Of a DNA stretch of 64,000 nucleotides, positions 11,280-18,750 are shown piece after piece (the stretch's first letter is position 1; every line of letters starts with the position of its first letter). A model generated the notes under the pieces. The model was not told the origin of the DNA. It was given only the letters and a program-made list of their open reading frames with translations, and did not search any database. Both the position numbers and the translations under genes were made by a program. The DNA is from an uncultured Anaerolineae bacterium. Its GTDB lineage: Bacteria > Chloroflexota > Anaerolineae > J036 > Brachytrichaceae. Location: positions 186,001 through 250,000 of the forward strand of contig CALIMH010000006.1 in assembly GCA_938028725.1 (NCBI GenBank), read 5' to 3'.

Positions 11280-12191
11280 CTAATGAGCCTGTAGGAAAGC
11301 GTCCACCTCATGGCGTGTCGGCACGCTGGGTTGTGCGCCGGGGCGGGTGACTGCGATAGCTGCAGCAGCGCAAGCGAAGCGGGCTGCGGTGCGCGGGTCG
11401 GCGCCCTCGCCGAGCCGAGTGGCAAACGCGCCGATGAACACATCGCCGGCCGCAGTGGTGTCCGCTGCTGCCACCGAGAACGCCGGCACTAAGCCGCACC
11501 ACTCCAGCGTCTCCAGCCATACCCCCTGCGCGCCGAGCGTGATCAGCACGTTGGCGGCGCCTCGCCGGCGCAGCGCCTGAGCCGCAGCCTGGGCGGTGGG
11601 TGGGTCGTGCACGGGCAGGCCGGTGAGCTGGGCGGCCTCGTGTTCGTTGGGTATCACGTAGTCGCACAGGCTCAGCAGCGCGTCGTCAATCGGCGTAAAA
11701 GGCGCAGGGTTGAGCACTGTGCGTTTGCCAGCGGCGCGAGCGATGGCCATGGCGTGGTGGGTGGCCTCTAGCGTGGTCTCCAGTTGTGTGATCACCGTGT
11801 CGCTGGCGCGCAACACATCGGCCACCTGGTATACATCCTCGGCGCGCAGCGTGGCGTTGGCGCCGGGCACAACCACGATGGCGTTTTGGCCGCTTGCGTC
11901 GAGCAGGATGATGGCGACACCAGTGGGGACATGGCTGCGGATGAGCACGTGCGACGTGTCCACCCCCACTTGGCGCAGGCTATCCAGCACTGCCTCGCCG
12001 AAGGTGTCGCGGCCCACGCAGCCGATCATGCGCGCAGCGCCGCCCAGCCGGGCCACCGCGTAGGCTTGGTTGGCGCCCTTGCCTCCGCAGGCGGTGTGAA
12101 ACGCGCTGCCAACCAATGACTCGCCGGGGCGTGGGAAGCGCGGCGCGCGCGCCGTCAAGTCGTAGTTGAGGCTGCCGACGACGGTGATCAT
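11280..12191 (-). CDS. rbsK: Ribokinase (PfkB-family sugar kinase)
   Basis: It phosphorylates ribose at O5 with ATP. The N-terminal sugar-binding block NYDLTARAPRFPRPGESL, the AACGGKGANQAYAVARLG signature near residue 35-55, the NPAPF segment and the C-terminal AADTTAAGDVFIGAFA block (catalytic Asp in the GD) are all in place. The length of 303 residues is typical. The ATG overlaps the stop of the upstream lactamase-fold gene (12188-12191). No ribose transporter is adjacent, so the substrate could be a nucleoside-derived or other sugar. Confidence 0.88.
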   Translation of the reverse strand: MITVVGSLNYDLTARAPRFPRPGESLVGSAFHTACGGKGANQAYAVARLGGAARMIGCVGRDTFGEAVLDSLRQVGVDTSHVLIRSHVPTGVAIILLDASGQNAIVVVPGANATLRAEDVYQVADVLRASDTVITQLETTLEATHHAMAIARAAGKRTVLNPAPFTPIDDALLSLCDYVIPNEHEAAQLTGLPVHDPPTAQAAAQALRRRGAANVLITLGAQGVWLETLEWCGLVPAFSVAAADTTAAGDVFIGAFATRLGEGADPRTAARFACAAAAIAVTRPGAQPSVPTRHEVDAFLQAH

Positions 12192-13057
12192 TTCAGCGTG
12201 CCAGATTTCAGACCATCGTAGATGTGTTCCAGACCGGCGCGGACGTGTCGCCCCACCGCGTCCAGGTCTAATGTCAGCTTTTGCCCGCGCGTGGACTTGG
12301 GGCCGTATTGGGCCATCAGATTCGGCACGAGGGTGGCCAGTTCGCTGCGTGGCTTGCCGGCGCGCACCATGGCGCGGACTTGCGCGAGAGCTGTCTGGAT
12401 GTATGCGAGGGTGGCATCAGCGGCGGTTGCAGGGTCGGTTGGTGTGCCGCGGCCCGGCACAACAAGCCTGAGCGATGAGTTGGCCTTGAGCGCCTGGAGC
12501 ACCTCCTGCCAGCGGGGGAGATCGGCCTGGGCGAGCAGCGGCGGGTGGCCTACTGTCGCGTGCTCGCCGAGGAAGGCGATGCCCTGATCGCGCACGAAGA
12601 CAAAGCTGCCATCGGGCGAGCAACCGCCCTGATACACCACGTCTACGAACAAAGGTTTGTCGCCATGTAGCACGATGCTGACCGAAGTCTCAAACGTCCA
12701 GTGTGGAGTGGCAAGCAGGTCGCGCAACGGCGCTGGCATGGGCGGCGGTGGCTCCAGTGGCATGGAGGGCAGTGGCTCGAGCGGCATAGTGACCTGAGCG
12801 AACATTTGATTCTGGATCACTACCGGCGCGCCGACAATGGCGATGCATTCGCTGTTCAGCCGTTCCGACGAGGTGAAGACCACAGCGCGGATCGGTTTGC
12901 CGCCGCTGAACTGGCGCACCTCACGGCGCCACTCGCCTGCTTCCAGAGGGTCCACCGGCAGATCAATGCACACCACTGCGTCTTCGCCCATCACCACGCC
13001 CAAATTGGTGCCGTCGGTGGCGACGTCGTAGAAAATGTTTTTGGCCAGCTTCTTCAT
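12188..13057 (-). CDS. Metallo-beta-lactamase-fold protein lacking the metal motif
   Basis: The 289-residue protein follows the outline of Zn-hydrolase folds: GTNLGVVMGEDAVVCIDLPV near residues 16-35, then KPIRAVVFTSS. At the place where the HxHxDH motif should follow (about residues 61-71) it has SSERLNSECIA. Later blocks also fit the fold, such as VYQGGCSPDGSFVFV, FLGEHATVGHPPLL and VVPGRGTPT, but histidines are scarce. It may be a pseudo-enzyme or binding protein. A TATAAT is at 13078-13083 upstream. It is translationally coupled to rbsK. The fold call is from pattern recognition only. Confidence 0.55.
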   Translation of the reverse strand: MKKLAKNIFYDVATDGTNLGVVMGEDAVVCIDLPVDPLEAGEWRREVRQFSGGKPIRAVVFTSSERLNSECIAIVGAPVVIQNQMFAQVTMPLEPLPSMPLEPPPPMPAPLRDLLATPHWTFETSVSIVLHGDKPLFVDVVYQGGCSPDGSFVFVRDQGIAFLGEHATVGHPPLLAQADLPRWQEVLQALKANSSLRLVVPGRGTPTDPATAADATLAYIQTALAQVRAMVRAGKPRSELATLVPNLMAQYGPKSTRGQKLTLDLDAVGRHVRAGLEHIYDGLKSGTLK

Positions 13058-13077
13058 GTGTGGGTTGGTCTGGCTGG

Positions 13078-13083
13078 ATTATA
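13078..13083 (-). promoter_or_regulatory. -10 box TATAAT upstream of the lactamase-fold/rbsK unit
   Basis: A perfect TATAAT on the minus strand, 20 nt before ATG 13057, lies in the 105-bp divergent region shared with ppc. No good -35 is visible. Confidence 0.45.
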
Positions 13084-13162
13084 TTGTTCATCGGCAGAGC
13101 GCAGCTACTTCCAAGCGCTAACACTGCGTCCACCTCAATCCCGCTGCAAAGGTGAGAGCGAC

Positions 13163-15979
13163 ATGGAGACCAGCACACCCAGAGAGAAAGAACAGGCCCA
13201 AGATTTGCTGAAGGCTCAGGTCCGTCGTGTGGGCAAGCTGCTCGGCGAGGTGATCGTGGAAATTGCTGGCCAGGAGGCTTTCGAGCTGGAGGAGCGCATC
13301 CGCCACCTCGCTCGCCAAAGCCGCGCCGGCGACCTAGAGGCAGGCCGTGAGTTGGAGCGCCTGATGCGCTGTCTCACCCCCGCAGAGGCCTATGAGATGG
13401 CGATGGCGTTCACCACCTATTTCGAGCTGGTGAATCTGTGCGAGGAGGACTATCGCGCCAGCCGCCTGCGGACCTATCGCGCGCAGCAAGAGGCCGGCCA
13501 ACGGGCTGAGCCGGTGCGTGAGTCCATCGAAGCGGCGCTGGTCCACCTGCGCCAGGCAGGCGTGAGTGCTTCAGAGCTGCAAGCCATGCTCGACCGCCTG
13601 TCCATCGAGCTGGTGTTCACGGCACACCCCACCGAGGCTAAACGCCGCGTGGTGCTATTCCGCACGCGCCACATCGCCGACCTGCTCAAGCAGCCCCCCT
13701 CACCTGCAGTGGACGCCGCGATGCGCCGGGAGATAGCCGTGCAATGGCTGACCGAACGCACGCGCGACTTCCAGCCTGCTGTAATTGACGAGGTGCGCAC
13801 AGGCATGTGGTACTTCGAGAACGCTCTCTGGCATGTGCTCCCCCAATTGCATGCAGAATTCGCGCGCGCCTTGGCCAAGCATTACCCTGGTGTGCGACTG
13901 CCGCAACGCTGGCTCACCTTTGGCTCTTGGATCGGTGGCGACCGCGACGGCAACCCCAACGTCACGCCACAGGTGACAGCCGAGACGCTGCGACTTCAGC
14001 GCATCGTGGTGCTGAAACACCTGATCGAGGTCACACACGAGATGACGCGCCTGCTCAGCAACTCCTCACGCCGCGACGTGATCGCGCCGAAGATAGCTGA
14101 GCTGATCGAGAAAAGCGCAGCCCAGTCGTTCCACGCTCGCACCGCCCTGCGACGCTACCCCTCCACCGAACCCTACCGTCAGTTGTGCAGCGCGATTGAA
14201 GCGCGGCTGCAAGACCTGCTCGACCACACCGAACATCAGCCGCTGTATCCACTGGCGCGCCGTGAGCGAAGGGTAGCGCTCTCACCGACGCTTGAACTAC
14301 CCGTGCAGCCCACGCCGCTCTTACAGCCGGAGGAATTGCGCGAGGTGGCAGACGCCATCGTGGAGAGCCTGCGCGGTGGCCGCGCAGGCTCCATCGCGGA
14401 GGGCTTGCCGCATCACTTCCAAGTGCTGGCGCATGCCTTCGGCTTGCACGGCTTCTGCTTGGACCTGCGCCAACATTCCGCTTGGCATGAGTTGGCCCTT
14501 GCTGAGGTGTTTCACAAGCTGCACATCTGCGCGGACTACGCAGCGCTCGATGAAGCGGATAAGCTGCGCTTGCTCACTGAGCAGCTATCAAGGCCCTCCG
14601 CGAGCCTGTTTGATCGCCTGCCGCCACTTAGCACAGAGGCATGGCATGTTATCGAGCCGTTTGAGCTGGCGCGCGAGGCGCAGCGCCACTATGGCCGCGA
14701 GGCGCTGGGCGTCTACATCATCAGCATGACCGATGCCCTCTCTGATGTGCTGGAAGTGTTGCTGATGATGCGATGGACGCACTGCCGTCTCCCCATCGTG
14801 CCACTGTTTGAGACGCGCCGCGATCTGCAGCAAGCCCCAGACATCTTGAGAGCGATGTTCGCACACGAGCACTACCGCGCCTATTTGCGCCAACAAGGTG
14901 ACCGACAAATCGTGATGCTGGGCTACTCCGACAGCAACAAGGACTGCGGCTACATCACAGCAAACTGGGAGCTGTACCAAGCGCAGGAGGCCATTGTCGC
15001 TGCTTGTCACGAGCAAGGGATTCAGGTGACGCTCTTTCATGGTCGTGGCGGCACGATCGCGCGCGGCGGCGGCCCCACCGCTCGCGCGATCCTCGCTCAA
15101 CCGGTGGGGCTTTGGGATGGCGCAATTCGCATCACCGAGCAAGGCGAAGTGCTCTCCAGCCGCTACCACAATCCCGAGCTGGCGCACCGCCACTTGGAAC
15201 AAGTCACCTACGGCACGTTGCTAGCCATGCATGCAGCGCGCGCGCCAAAGCCGATCCCAATAGCGTGGCGCAAGCTGATGAACCGCATCTCTGCGTTGGG
15301 CTACGAAGCCTATCGCGCGTTGGTCTACGAGGACGAAGAGTTCCTGCGCTTTTGGGAGCAGGCCACACCTATTGCAGAGATCGCTCAACTGAAAGTGGGT
15401 TCGCGCCCTGCCTTCCGCCGGCAGACGCGAAGCGTGCACGACCTGCGCGCCATCCCATGGGTGTTTTCCTGGATGCAAAGCCGTTTTGTGCTGCCGGGCT
15501 GGTATGGGCTTGGCACGGCGCTGGAGGGCATCGTCGCCGAAGCGCCGTCTGCGCGCGAGCAGCTCCAATGCATGTATCGCGAGTGGTTTTTCTTTCAAAC
15601 CACCATAGACAACGCTCAACAAAGCCTGGCCAAGGCCGACATGGCCATCGCCGCGCTATACGCCACGCTGGTTGAGGATGATGCGCTGCGCGAGCGCGTC
15701 TTTGGCAAGATTCGAGATGAGTTTGACCGCACCCGCCGGATGATCTTGCTGGTCACGCAGCAGCAGGAGATCCTCGACAACGAGCCCACCTTAAAGCGCT
15801 CGATCCAGTTGCGGAATCCCTACGTGGACCCGTTGAACCACATCCAGGTGGAGATGATCCGTCGCCTGCGCGCGCTCATGCAGGCCGGCAACGCCGACCC
15901 CACCGAGCTGGAGATGCTGCAGCGCGTGATCGGCTTGACCATCAACGGAGTGAGCGCCGGCTTGCGCAACACAGGCTAG
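13163..15979 (+). CDS. ppc: Phosphoenolpyruvate carboxylase
   Basis: It carboxylates PEP to oxaloacetate, the anaplerotic entry to the TCA cycle. The 938-residue protein carries FTAHPTEAKRR with the catalytic histidine at about residue 155. It also has GGDRDGNPNVT, LGYSDSNKDCGYITANW, the glycine-rich FHGRGGTIARGGGPT loop, and the usual C-terminal NTG. The frame is open far upstream (to 12701), but ATG 13163 starts the homologous protein. The preceding GGTGAGAG is a modest ribosome site. Its stop interleaves with that of pxpB in CTAG 15976-15979. Confidence 0.96.
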   Translation: METSTPREKEQAQDLLKAQVRRVGKLLGEVIVEIAGQEAFELEERIRHLARQSRAGDLEAGRELERLMRCLTPAEAYEMAMAFTTYFELVNLCEEDYRASRLRTYRAQQEAGQRAEPVRESIEAALVHLRQAGVSASELQAMLDRLSIELVFTAHPTEAKRRVVLFRTRHIADLLKQPPSPAVDAAMRREIAVQWLTERTRDFQPAVIDEVRTGMWYFENALWHVLPQLHAEFARALAKHYPGVRLPQRWLTFGSWIGGDRDGNPNVTPQVTAETLRLQRIVVLKHLIEVTHEMTRLLSNSSRRDVIAPKIAELIEKSAAQSFHARTALRRYPSTEPYRQLCSAIEARLQDLLDHTEHQPLYPLARRERRVALSPTLELPVQPTPLLQPEELREVADAIVESLRGGRAGSIAEGLPHHFQVLAHAFGLHGFCLDLRQHSAWHELALAEVFHKLHICADYAALDEADKLRLLTEQLSRPSASLFDRLPPLSTEAWHVIEPFELAREAQRHYGREALGVYIISMTDALSDVLEVLLMMRWTHCRLPIVPLFETRRDLQQAPDILRAMFAHEHYRAYLRQQGDRQIVMLGYSDSNKDCGYITANWELYQAQEAIVAACHEQGIQVTLFHGRGGTIARGGGPTARAILAQPVGLWDGAIRITEQGEVLSSRYHNPELAHRHLEQVTYGTLLAMHAARAPKPIPIAWRKLMNRISALGYEAYRALVYEDEEFLRFWEQATPIAEIAQLKVGSRPAFRRQTRSVHDLRAIPWVFSWMQSRFVLPGWYGLGTALEGIVAEAPSAREQLQCMYREWFFFQTTIDNAQQSLAKADMAIAALYATLVEDDALRERVFGKIRDEFDRTRRMILLVTQQQEILDNEPTLKRSIQLRNPYVDPLNHIQVEMIRRLRALMQAGNADPTELEMLQRVIGLTINGVSAGLRNTG

Positions 15980-16674
15980 GGGCACACATCTGAGCTTGAA
16001 GCCTCGCCGGTGCACGCCACAAACTGCACCCAATCCCCCGGTTGGAGCAGCGCAGGTGGGTTGCGCAAGGGGTCGAACAGGGTGACGGTTGTTGAGCCGA
16101 TCACGTGCCATCCGCCCGGCAGGCGCGAGGGGTAGACGCCAGTTAAGCCAGTAGCAATGGCCACCGAGCCGGCCGGCACGGCGGCGCGCGGCGTGGCCCG
16201 CCGGGGTATGTGGAGCTGCGGCGGGAGCACGCCGATGTAGGGGAACCCCGGCGCAAAGCCGATCATCAACACGCGGTAGGGCTGAGCAGTGTGCAATCGC
16301 ACCACCTCGGCGACGGATAAACCTAGCGCCCTGGCCACCTCTGGCAGGTCCTCGCCGTCGTAGCGGGTGGGGATGACAATGGTGCGCGGGTGTGGCGCTG
16401 TCCATGCTGGCGCTGCCTGGGCAATGCGCAGCAGCTCAGCTTGGAGTGCGTCGCCTGAGTGGTGGAGTGGATCGAAGCACACCAGGACACTATCCAGCGC
16501 TGGCTGCACGCGGGTCACGCCGGCGAGCTGCGCCGACTCAATCGCCCGCGCTGCGCCAAGCGCCAGCGCGTTGGCCCTCAACAGGTCTGGCTCGTGATCC
16601 AGCTGAAGGAGGAACGCGCCTTCGCCGAAGCGATGGGCCGTCCAGGGGCCCAGCCGAGCCGACGATGGGTGCAC
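15976..16674 (-). CDS. pxpB: 5-oxoprolinase subunit B-like protein (PxpB/KipI family)
   Basis: PxpB is one subunit of the ATP-dependent 5-oxoprolinase PxpABC and is related to the kinase inhibitor KipI. The protein (232 residues) shows the family blocks: GEGAFLLQL at the N-terminus, ALDSVLVCFDP, VIPTRYDGEDLPEVA, the GFAPGFPYIGVLP block and PAGSVAIATGLTGVYPSRLP. The frame extends to 17091, but that part is antisense to the next gene. GTG 16674 gives the normal length and follows a TACGAT box by 6 nt. Neither PxpA nor PxpC is adjacent, which is unusual because they are normally clustered. Confidence 0.82.
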   Translation of the reverse strand: MHPSSARLGPWTAHRFGEGAFLLQLDHEPDLLRANALALGAARAIESAQLAGVTRVQPALDSVLVCFDPLHHSGDALQAELLRIAQAAPAWTAPHPRTIVIPTRYDGEDLPEVARALGLSVAEVVRLHTAQPYRVLMIGFAPGFPYIGVLPPQLHIPRRATPRAAVPAGSVAIATGLTGVYPSRLPGGWHVIGSTTVTLFDPLRNPPALLQPGDWVQFVACTGEASSSDVCP

Positions 16675-16680
16675 GGCCTG

Positions 16681-16686
16681 ATCGTA
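16681..16686 (-). promoter_or_regulatory. -10-like TACGAT close to the pxpB start
   Basis: The minus-strand TACGAT ends 6 nt before GTG 16674, with no Shine-Dalgarno. Together with TACAAT at 16713-16718 on the other strand it forms a compact divergent promoter pair in a 54-bp gap. Confidence 0.4.
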
Positions 16687-16712
16687 GTGCCTCCGTTGGT
16701 GAAGCCATCGTT

Positions 16713-16718
16713 TACAAT
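16713..16718 (+). promoter_or_regulatory. -10-like TACAAT close to the start of the lactamase-fold gene
   Basis: TACAAT ends 10 nt before ATG 16729 and no Shine-Dalgarno is present, consistent with a leaderless transcript. Confidence 0.45.
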
Positions 16719-16728
16719 CCCTGCGCAC

Positions 16729-17361
16729 ATGGAGATCACGTGGTACGGCCAGAGTTGCTTCCGACTTGTCGAACGCGCAGCCATCGCGATTGTCACCGAC
16801 CCCTACGCGCCTCGCCCCGGCGGTGAACCCCTCCGCCTGAAAGCGGACCTCGTCACCGTCAGCAGCGATGACCCTGCGCACAACCACGTGGCTGCGGTGA
16901 GCGGCACACAGCGCGGCGATGTGCGCGTGATTGCCAGCCCAGGCGAGTACGAGATCGGCGGGGTGTTCATCACTGGCATTGCCATGCGCCCTGAGAAGCG
17001 CAGCAATCTGAAACCCTGCACCGTGTTCTCCTTTAGCTTCGACGGCCTCAATGTGGTGCATTTGGGCAGCCTTGCGTTCGTGCCAGCGCAAGCGCAGATT
17101 GATGCGCTGGAGACAGTGGACGTGTTGCTAGTGCCGATCGGTGGGGAGGGCGTGCTCTCGCCGGCCCAAGCTGCGGAGGTGATCAGCATGATCGAGCCAG
17201 GCATCGTTGTCCCTATGGACTTCGGCACAAAGAAAGACACACTCTCTCGCTTCCTGAAGGAGATGGGCGTGGCGAGCCCCAAGGTGCAGGACATGCTGAA
17301 GGTCAGCCATAGCCAAGACGCTGAAGATATGCAGGTGATCGTCCTGGAGGCCAAGCATTAG
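16729..17361 (+). CDS. Lactamase_B_3-type MBL-fold protein with degenerate metal ligands
   Basis: The 210-residue protein begins with the ITWYGQSCFRL strand of UlaG/YtnP-like MBL proteins. The family's metal-binding stretch (HxHxDH) reads VTVSSDDPAHNHV at residues 42-54, so most ligands are replaced. Later landmarks are present: SPGEYEIGGVFITG, VVHLGSL, VDVLLVPIGGEGVLSPAQA and VVPMDFGTKKD, where a histidine is usual instead of the aspartate. It is probably a non-catalytic or altered family member. It is followed 7 bp later by a small unknown gene, likely in one operon. Confidence 0.7.
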   Translation: MEITWYGQSCFRLVERAAIAIVTDPYAPRPGGEPLRLKADLVTVSSDDPAHNHVAAVSGTQRGDVRVIASPGEYEIGGVFITGIAMRPEKRSNLKPCTVFSFSFDGLNVVHLGSLAFVPAQAQIDALETVDVLLVPIGGEGVLSPAQAAEVISMIEPGIVVPMDFGTKKDTLSRFLKEMGVASPKVQDMLKVSHSQDAEDMQVIVLEAKH

Positions 17362-17368
17362 CCCGCCC

Positions 17369-17674
17369 ATGGTCAGGTTTGTGCTTAGTTGGAACATCAT
17401 CGCTGAAGAAGAGTCGGCCTATTTCGAGTTCATCGTGAGAGACTTCGTGCCTAGGCTTGGGCAAGCCGGCGTTCGCCTCAATGAGGCGTGGCTCACCCTT
17501 TATGGTGAAGGCCCCCAGATCATCATGTCCGGCGTCGCCCCGGATCGCGAATCATTCGAGCGCCTGCTCCAAAGCCGAGAGTGGCAGGCGTTGACGCAGA
17601 AGCTCAAACAGCTTGTCACCGACTACCAGTTGCGCATCCTTGACGATGAGGATAAGCCGCTGCAAGATGAGTGA
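17369..17674 (+). CDS. Hypothetical protein, 101 aa
   Basis: This is a small soluble protein with no family that I recognise. It has an alternating aromatic/hydrophobic N-terminus (VRFVLSWNIIAEEESAYFEF), a PRLGQAGVRLNEAWLTLYG segment and a C-terminal helix with FERLLQSREWQALTQKLKQL. The pattern looks like a ferredoxin-like alpha-beta barrel of the dimeric ABM or YCII type, but that is a guess. It starts 7 bp after the lactamase-fold gene and ends with an acidic tail. Downstream is a 398-bp gap before lexA. Confidence 0.55.
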   Translation: MVRFVLSWNIIAEEESAYFEFIVRDFVPRLGQAGVRLNEAWLTLYGEGPQIIMSGVAPDRESFERLLQSREWQALTQKLKQLVTDYQLRILDDEDKPLQDE

Positions 17675-18012
17675 CTGCTACAGCGGAAATCCCAGGGAGA
17701 AGCCGGTTCTGCTGAAGCTTAGCAGCACACTCTTCGCGTCATGGCTGCCGCAGCGCGGATGTAATCCTGTTGTTGTAGACGAGGCTGTTGAAGTGTAAGC
17801 TGATTGTAGCGGCACACCCACAGTGGGAGTCAGCCTGTCATTGGGAGGGATTGCGTGTCTTTCGGTGGGGGGAGGGGATGCAAAGGTTGAGCGAGATGGT
17901 GCGCGGCTGCAAGTCGCTGAAAGGGAGATCGCACGCTGAGGCTGTGGCAGCGCGAGGTCCTGAGCTGAGCAACTCGCCAACTCCCCTGTGACAGATAGGC
18001 AATCCAGCGCCC
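17675..18012. other. Intergenic region with no recognisable gene
   Basis: Between the 101-aa gene and the lexA promoter I see no convincing coding sequence, RNA gene or terminator hairpin on either strand. Short frames here lack family features. Confidence 0.5.
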
Positions 18013-18041
18013 TTGACGTAGAACGTCTGTTCAGCTATCAT
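18013..18041 (+). promoter_or_regulatory. lexA promoter (TTGACG-17-TATCAT)
   Basis: The -35 TTGACG is at 18013-18018 and the -10 TATCAT at 18036-18041, with a 17-nt spacer. The first SOS box lies entirely inside the spacer, so LexA binding would block RNA polymerase. Confidence 0.8.
18021..18032 (+). promoter_or_regulatory. SOS box 1 (GAAC-GTCT-GTTC)
   Basis: A perfect GAAC-N4-GTTC palindrome matching the Gram-positive/Chloroflexi-type LexA operator, located between -35 and -10 of the lexA promoter. Confidence 0.85.
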
Positions 18042-18048
18042 TTCGCCA

Positions 18049-18060
18049 GAACACTTGTTC
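18049..18060 (+). promoter_or_regulatory. SOS box 2 (GAAC-ACTT-GTTC)
   Basis: A second perfect GAAC-N4-GTTC palindrome, 28 bp downstream of the first (start to start). It sits at the expected transcription start and directly before the GGAGG ribosome site of lexA. Confidence 0.85.
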
Positions 18061-18072
18061 GGAGGGTGTGTA

Positions 18073-18726
18073 ATGTCGGAACCTCGCGCCTCAGCGCTCA
18101 GCGAGATCAGGCAGCGCATGTTGGACTTCATCGTGCGCTACAAGGAGGAACACGATCTCCCGCCGACCATCCGCGAGATACAACGAGGCTTGGGGATCAG
18201 CTCCACCTCGATGGTGAGCTACCACCTGAAGGCGCTGGAGCGCGCTCAGTTGGTGAATCGGTATCACCGCCGATCGCGCGGGCTTGTGCTGCAACAGCCC
18301 GCCCATGCCCGCGACATGGTGAGCGTGCCGATCGTGGGCCAGATCGTCGCTAGTGAGCCGGTGCCCACCCCAGATGCCGATGCGCTCGCCAGCGCCGACA
18401 ACGTGCTGCACATCGCGCGCAGCTTGGTGGGCAACGGGCGCAACCTCTACGCGCTGGAAGTGCGCGGCGACTCGATGATTGACGCGCTGATCAACGATGG
18501 CGATATCGTCGTGCTGCAGCGTGTGGAGAACCCTGCCGAGGTGAAAAACGGCGACTTGGCCGCTGTTTTTCTGCTCGACCGCAACGAGTCCACATTGAAG
18601 CGCGTGTATCGCGAGGGACAACGCCTGAAACTGAAGCCGGAAAACCCACGCATGAGGCCTTTTTACGTGGACGCTGCGCAGGCATCCATCCAGGGCAAGG
18701 TGATGTGCGTGATTCGACGGACTTGA
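18073..18726 (+). CDS. lexA: LexA repressor, SOS regulator
   Basis: The 217-residue protein has an N-terminal winged helix (LPPTIREIQRGLGISSTSMVSYHLKALER, 29-57) and a C-terminal S24 self-cleaving domain with Ser134 (RGDSM) and Lys176 (STLKRV). The cleavage site at residues 92-96 reads VASEP, so the scissile bond would be Ala93-Ser94 instead of the usual Ala-Gly. ATG 18073 follows GGAGGGTGTGTA; an earlier in-frame start (18055) would lie inside SOS box 2. Two operators in its own promoter show autoregulation. No other SOS gene is adjacent. Confidence 0.95.
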   Translation: MSEPRASALSEIRQRMLDFIVRYKEEHDLPPTIREIQRGLGISSTSMVSYHLKALERAQLVNRYHRRSRGLVLQQPAHARDMVSVPIVGQIVASEPVPTPDADALASADNVLHIARSLVGNGRNLYALEVRGDSMIDALINDGDIVVLQRVENPAEVKNGDLAAVFLLDRNESTLKRVYREGQRLKLKPENPRMRPFYVDAAQASIQGKVMCVIRRT

Positions 18727-18734
18727 GAGCGGTA

Positions 18735-18740
18735 TACACT
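18735..18740 (+). promoter_or_regulatory. -10-like TACACT close to the SDR gene start
   Basis: TACACT ends 10 nt before ATG 18751. A TTCGAC at 18713-18718 is 16 nt upstream and may act as -35. No Shine-Dalgarno is present, so the transcript may be leaderless. Confidence 0.4.
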
Positions 18741-18750
18741 CTGGCCTGCT

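Noticed and set aside
11258..11443. Extended N-terminus of the golvesin-like gene
   Set aside because: It overlaps ribokinase and lacks family features; the signal peptide starts at ATG 11257.
16675..17091. N-terminal 139 residues of the long pxpB frame
   Set aside because: This part is antisense to the well-supported MBL-fold gene; GTG 16674 gives the normal PxpB length.
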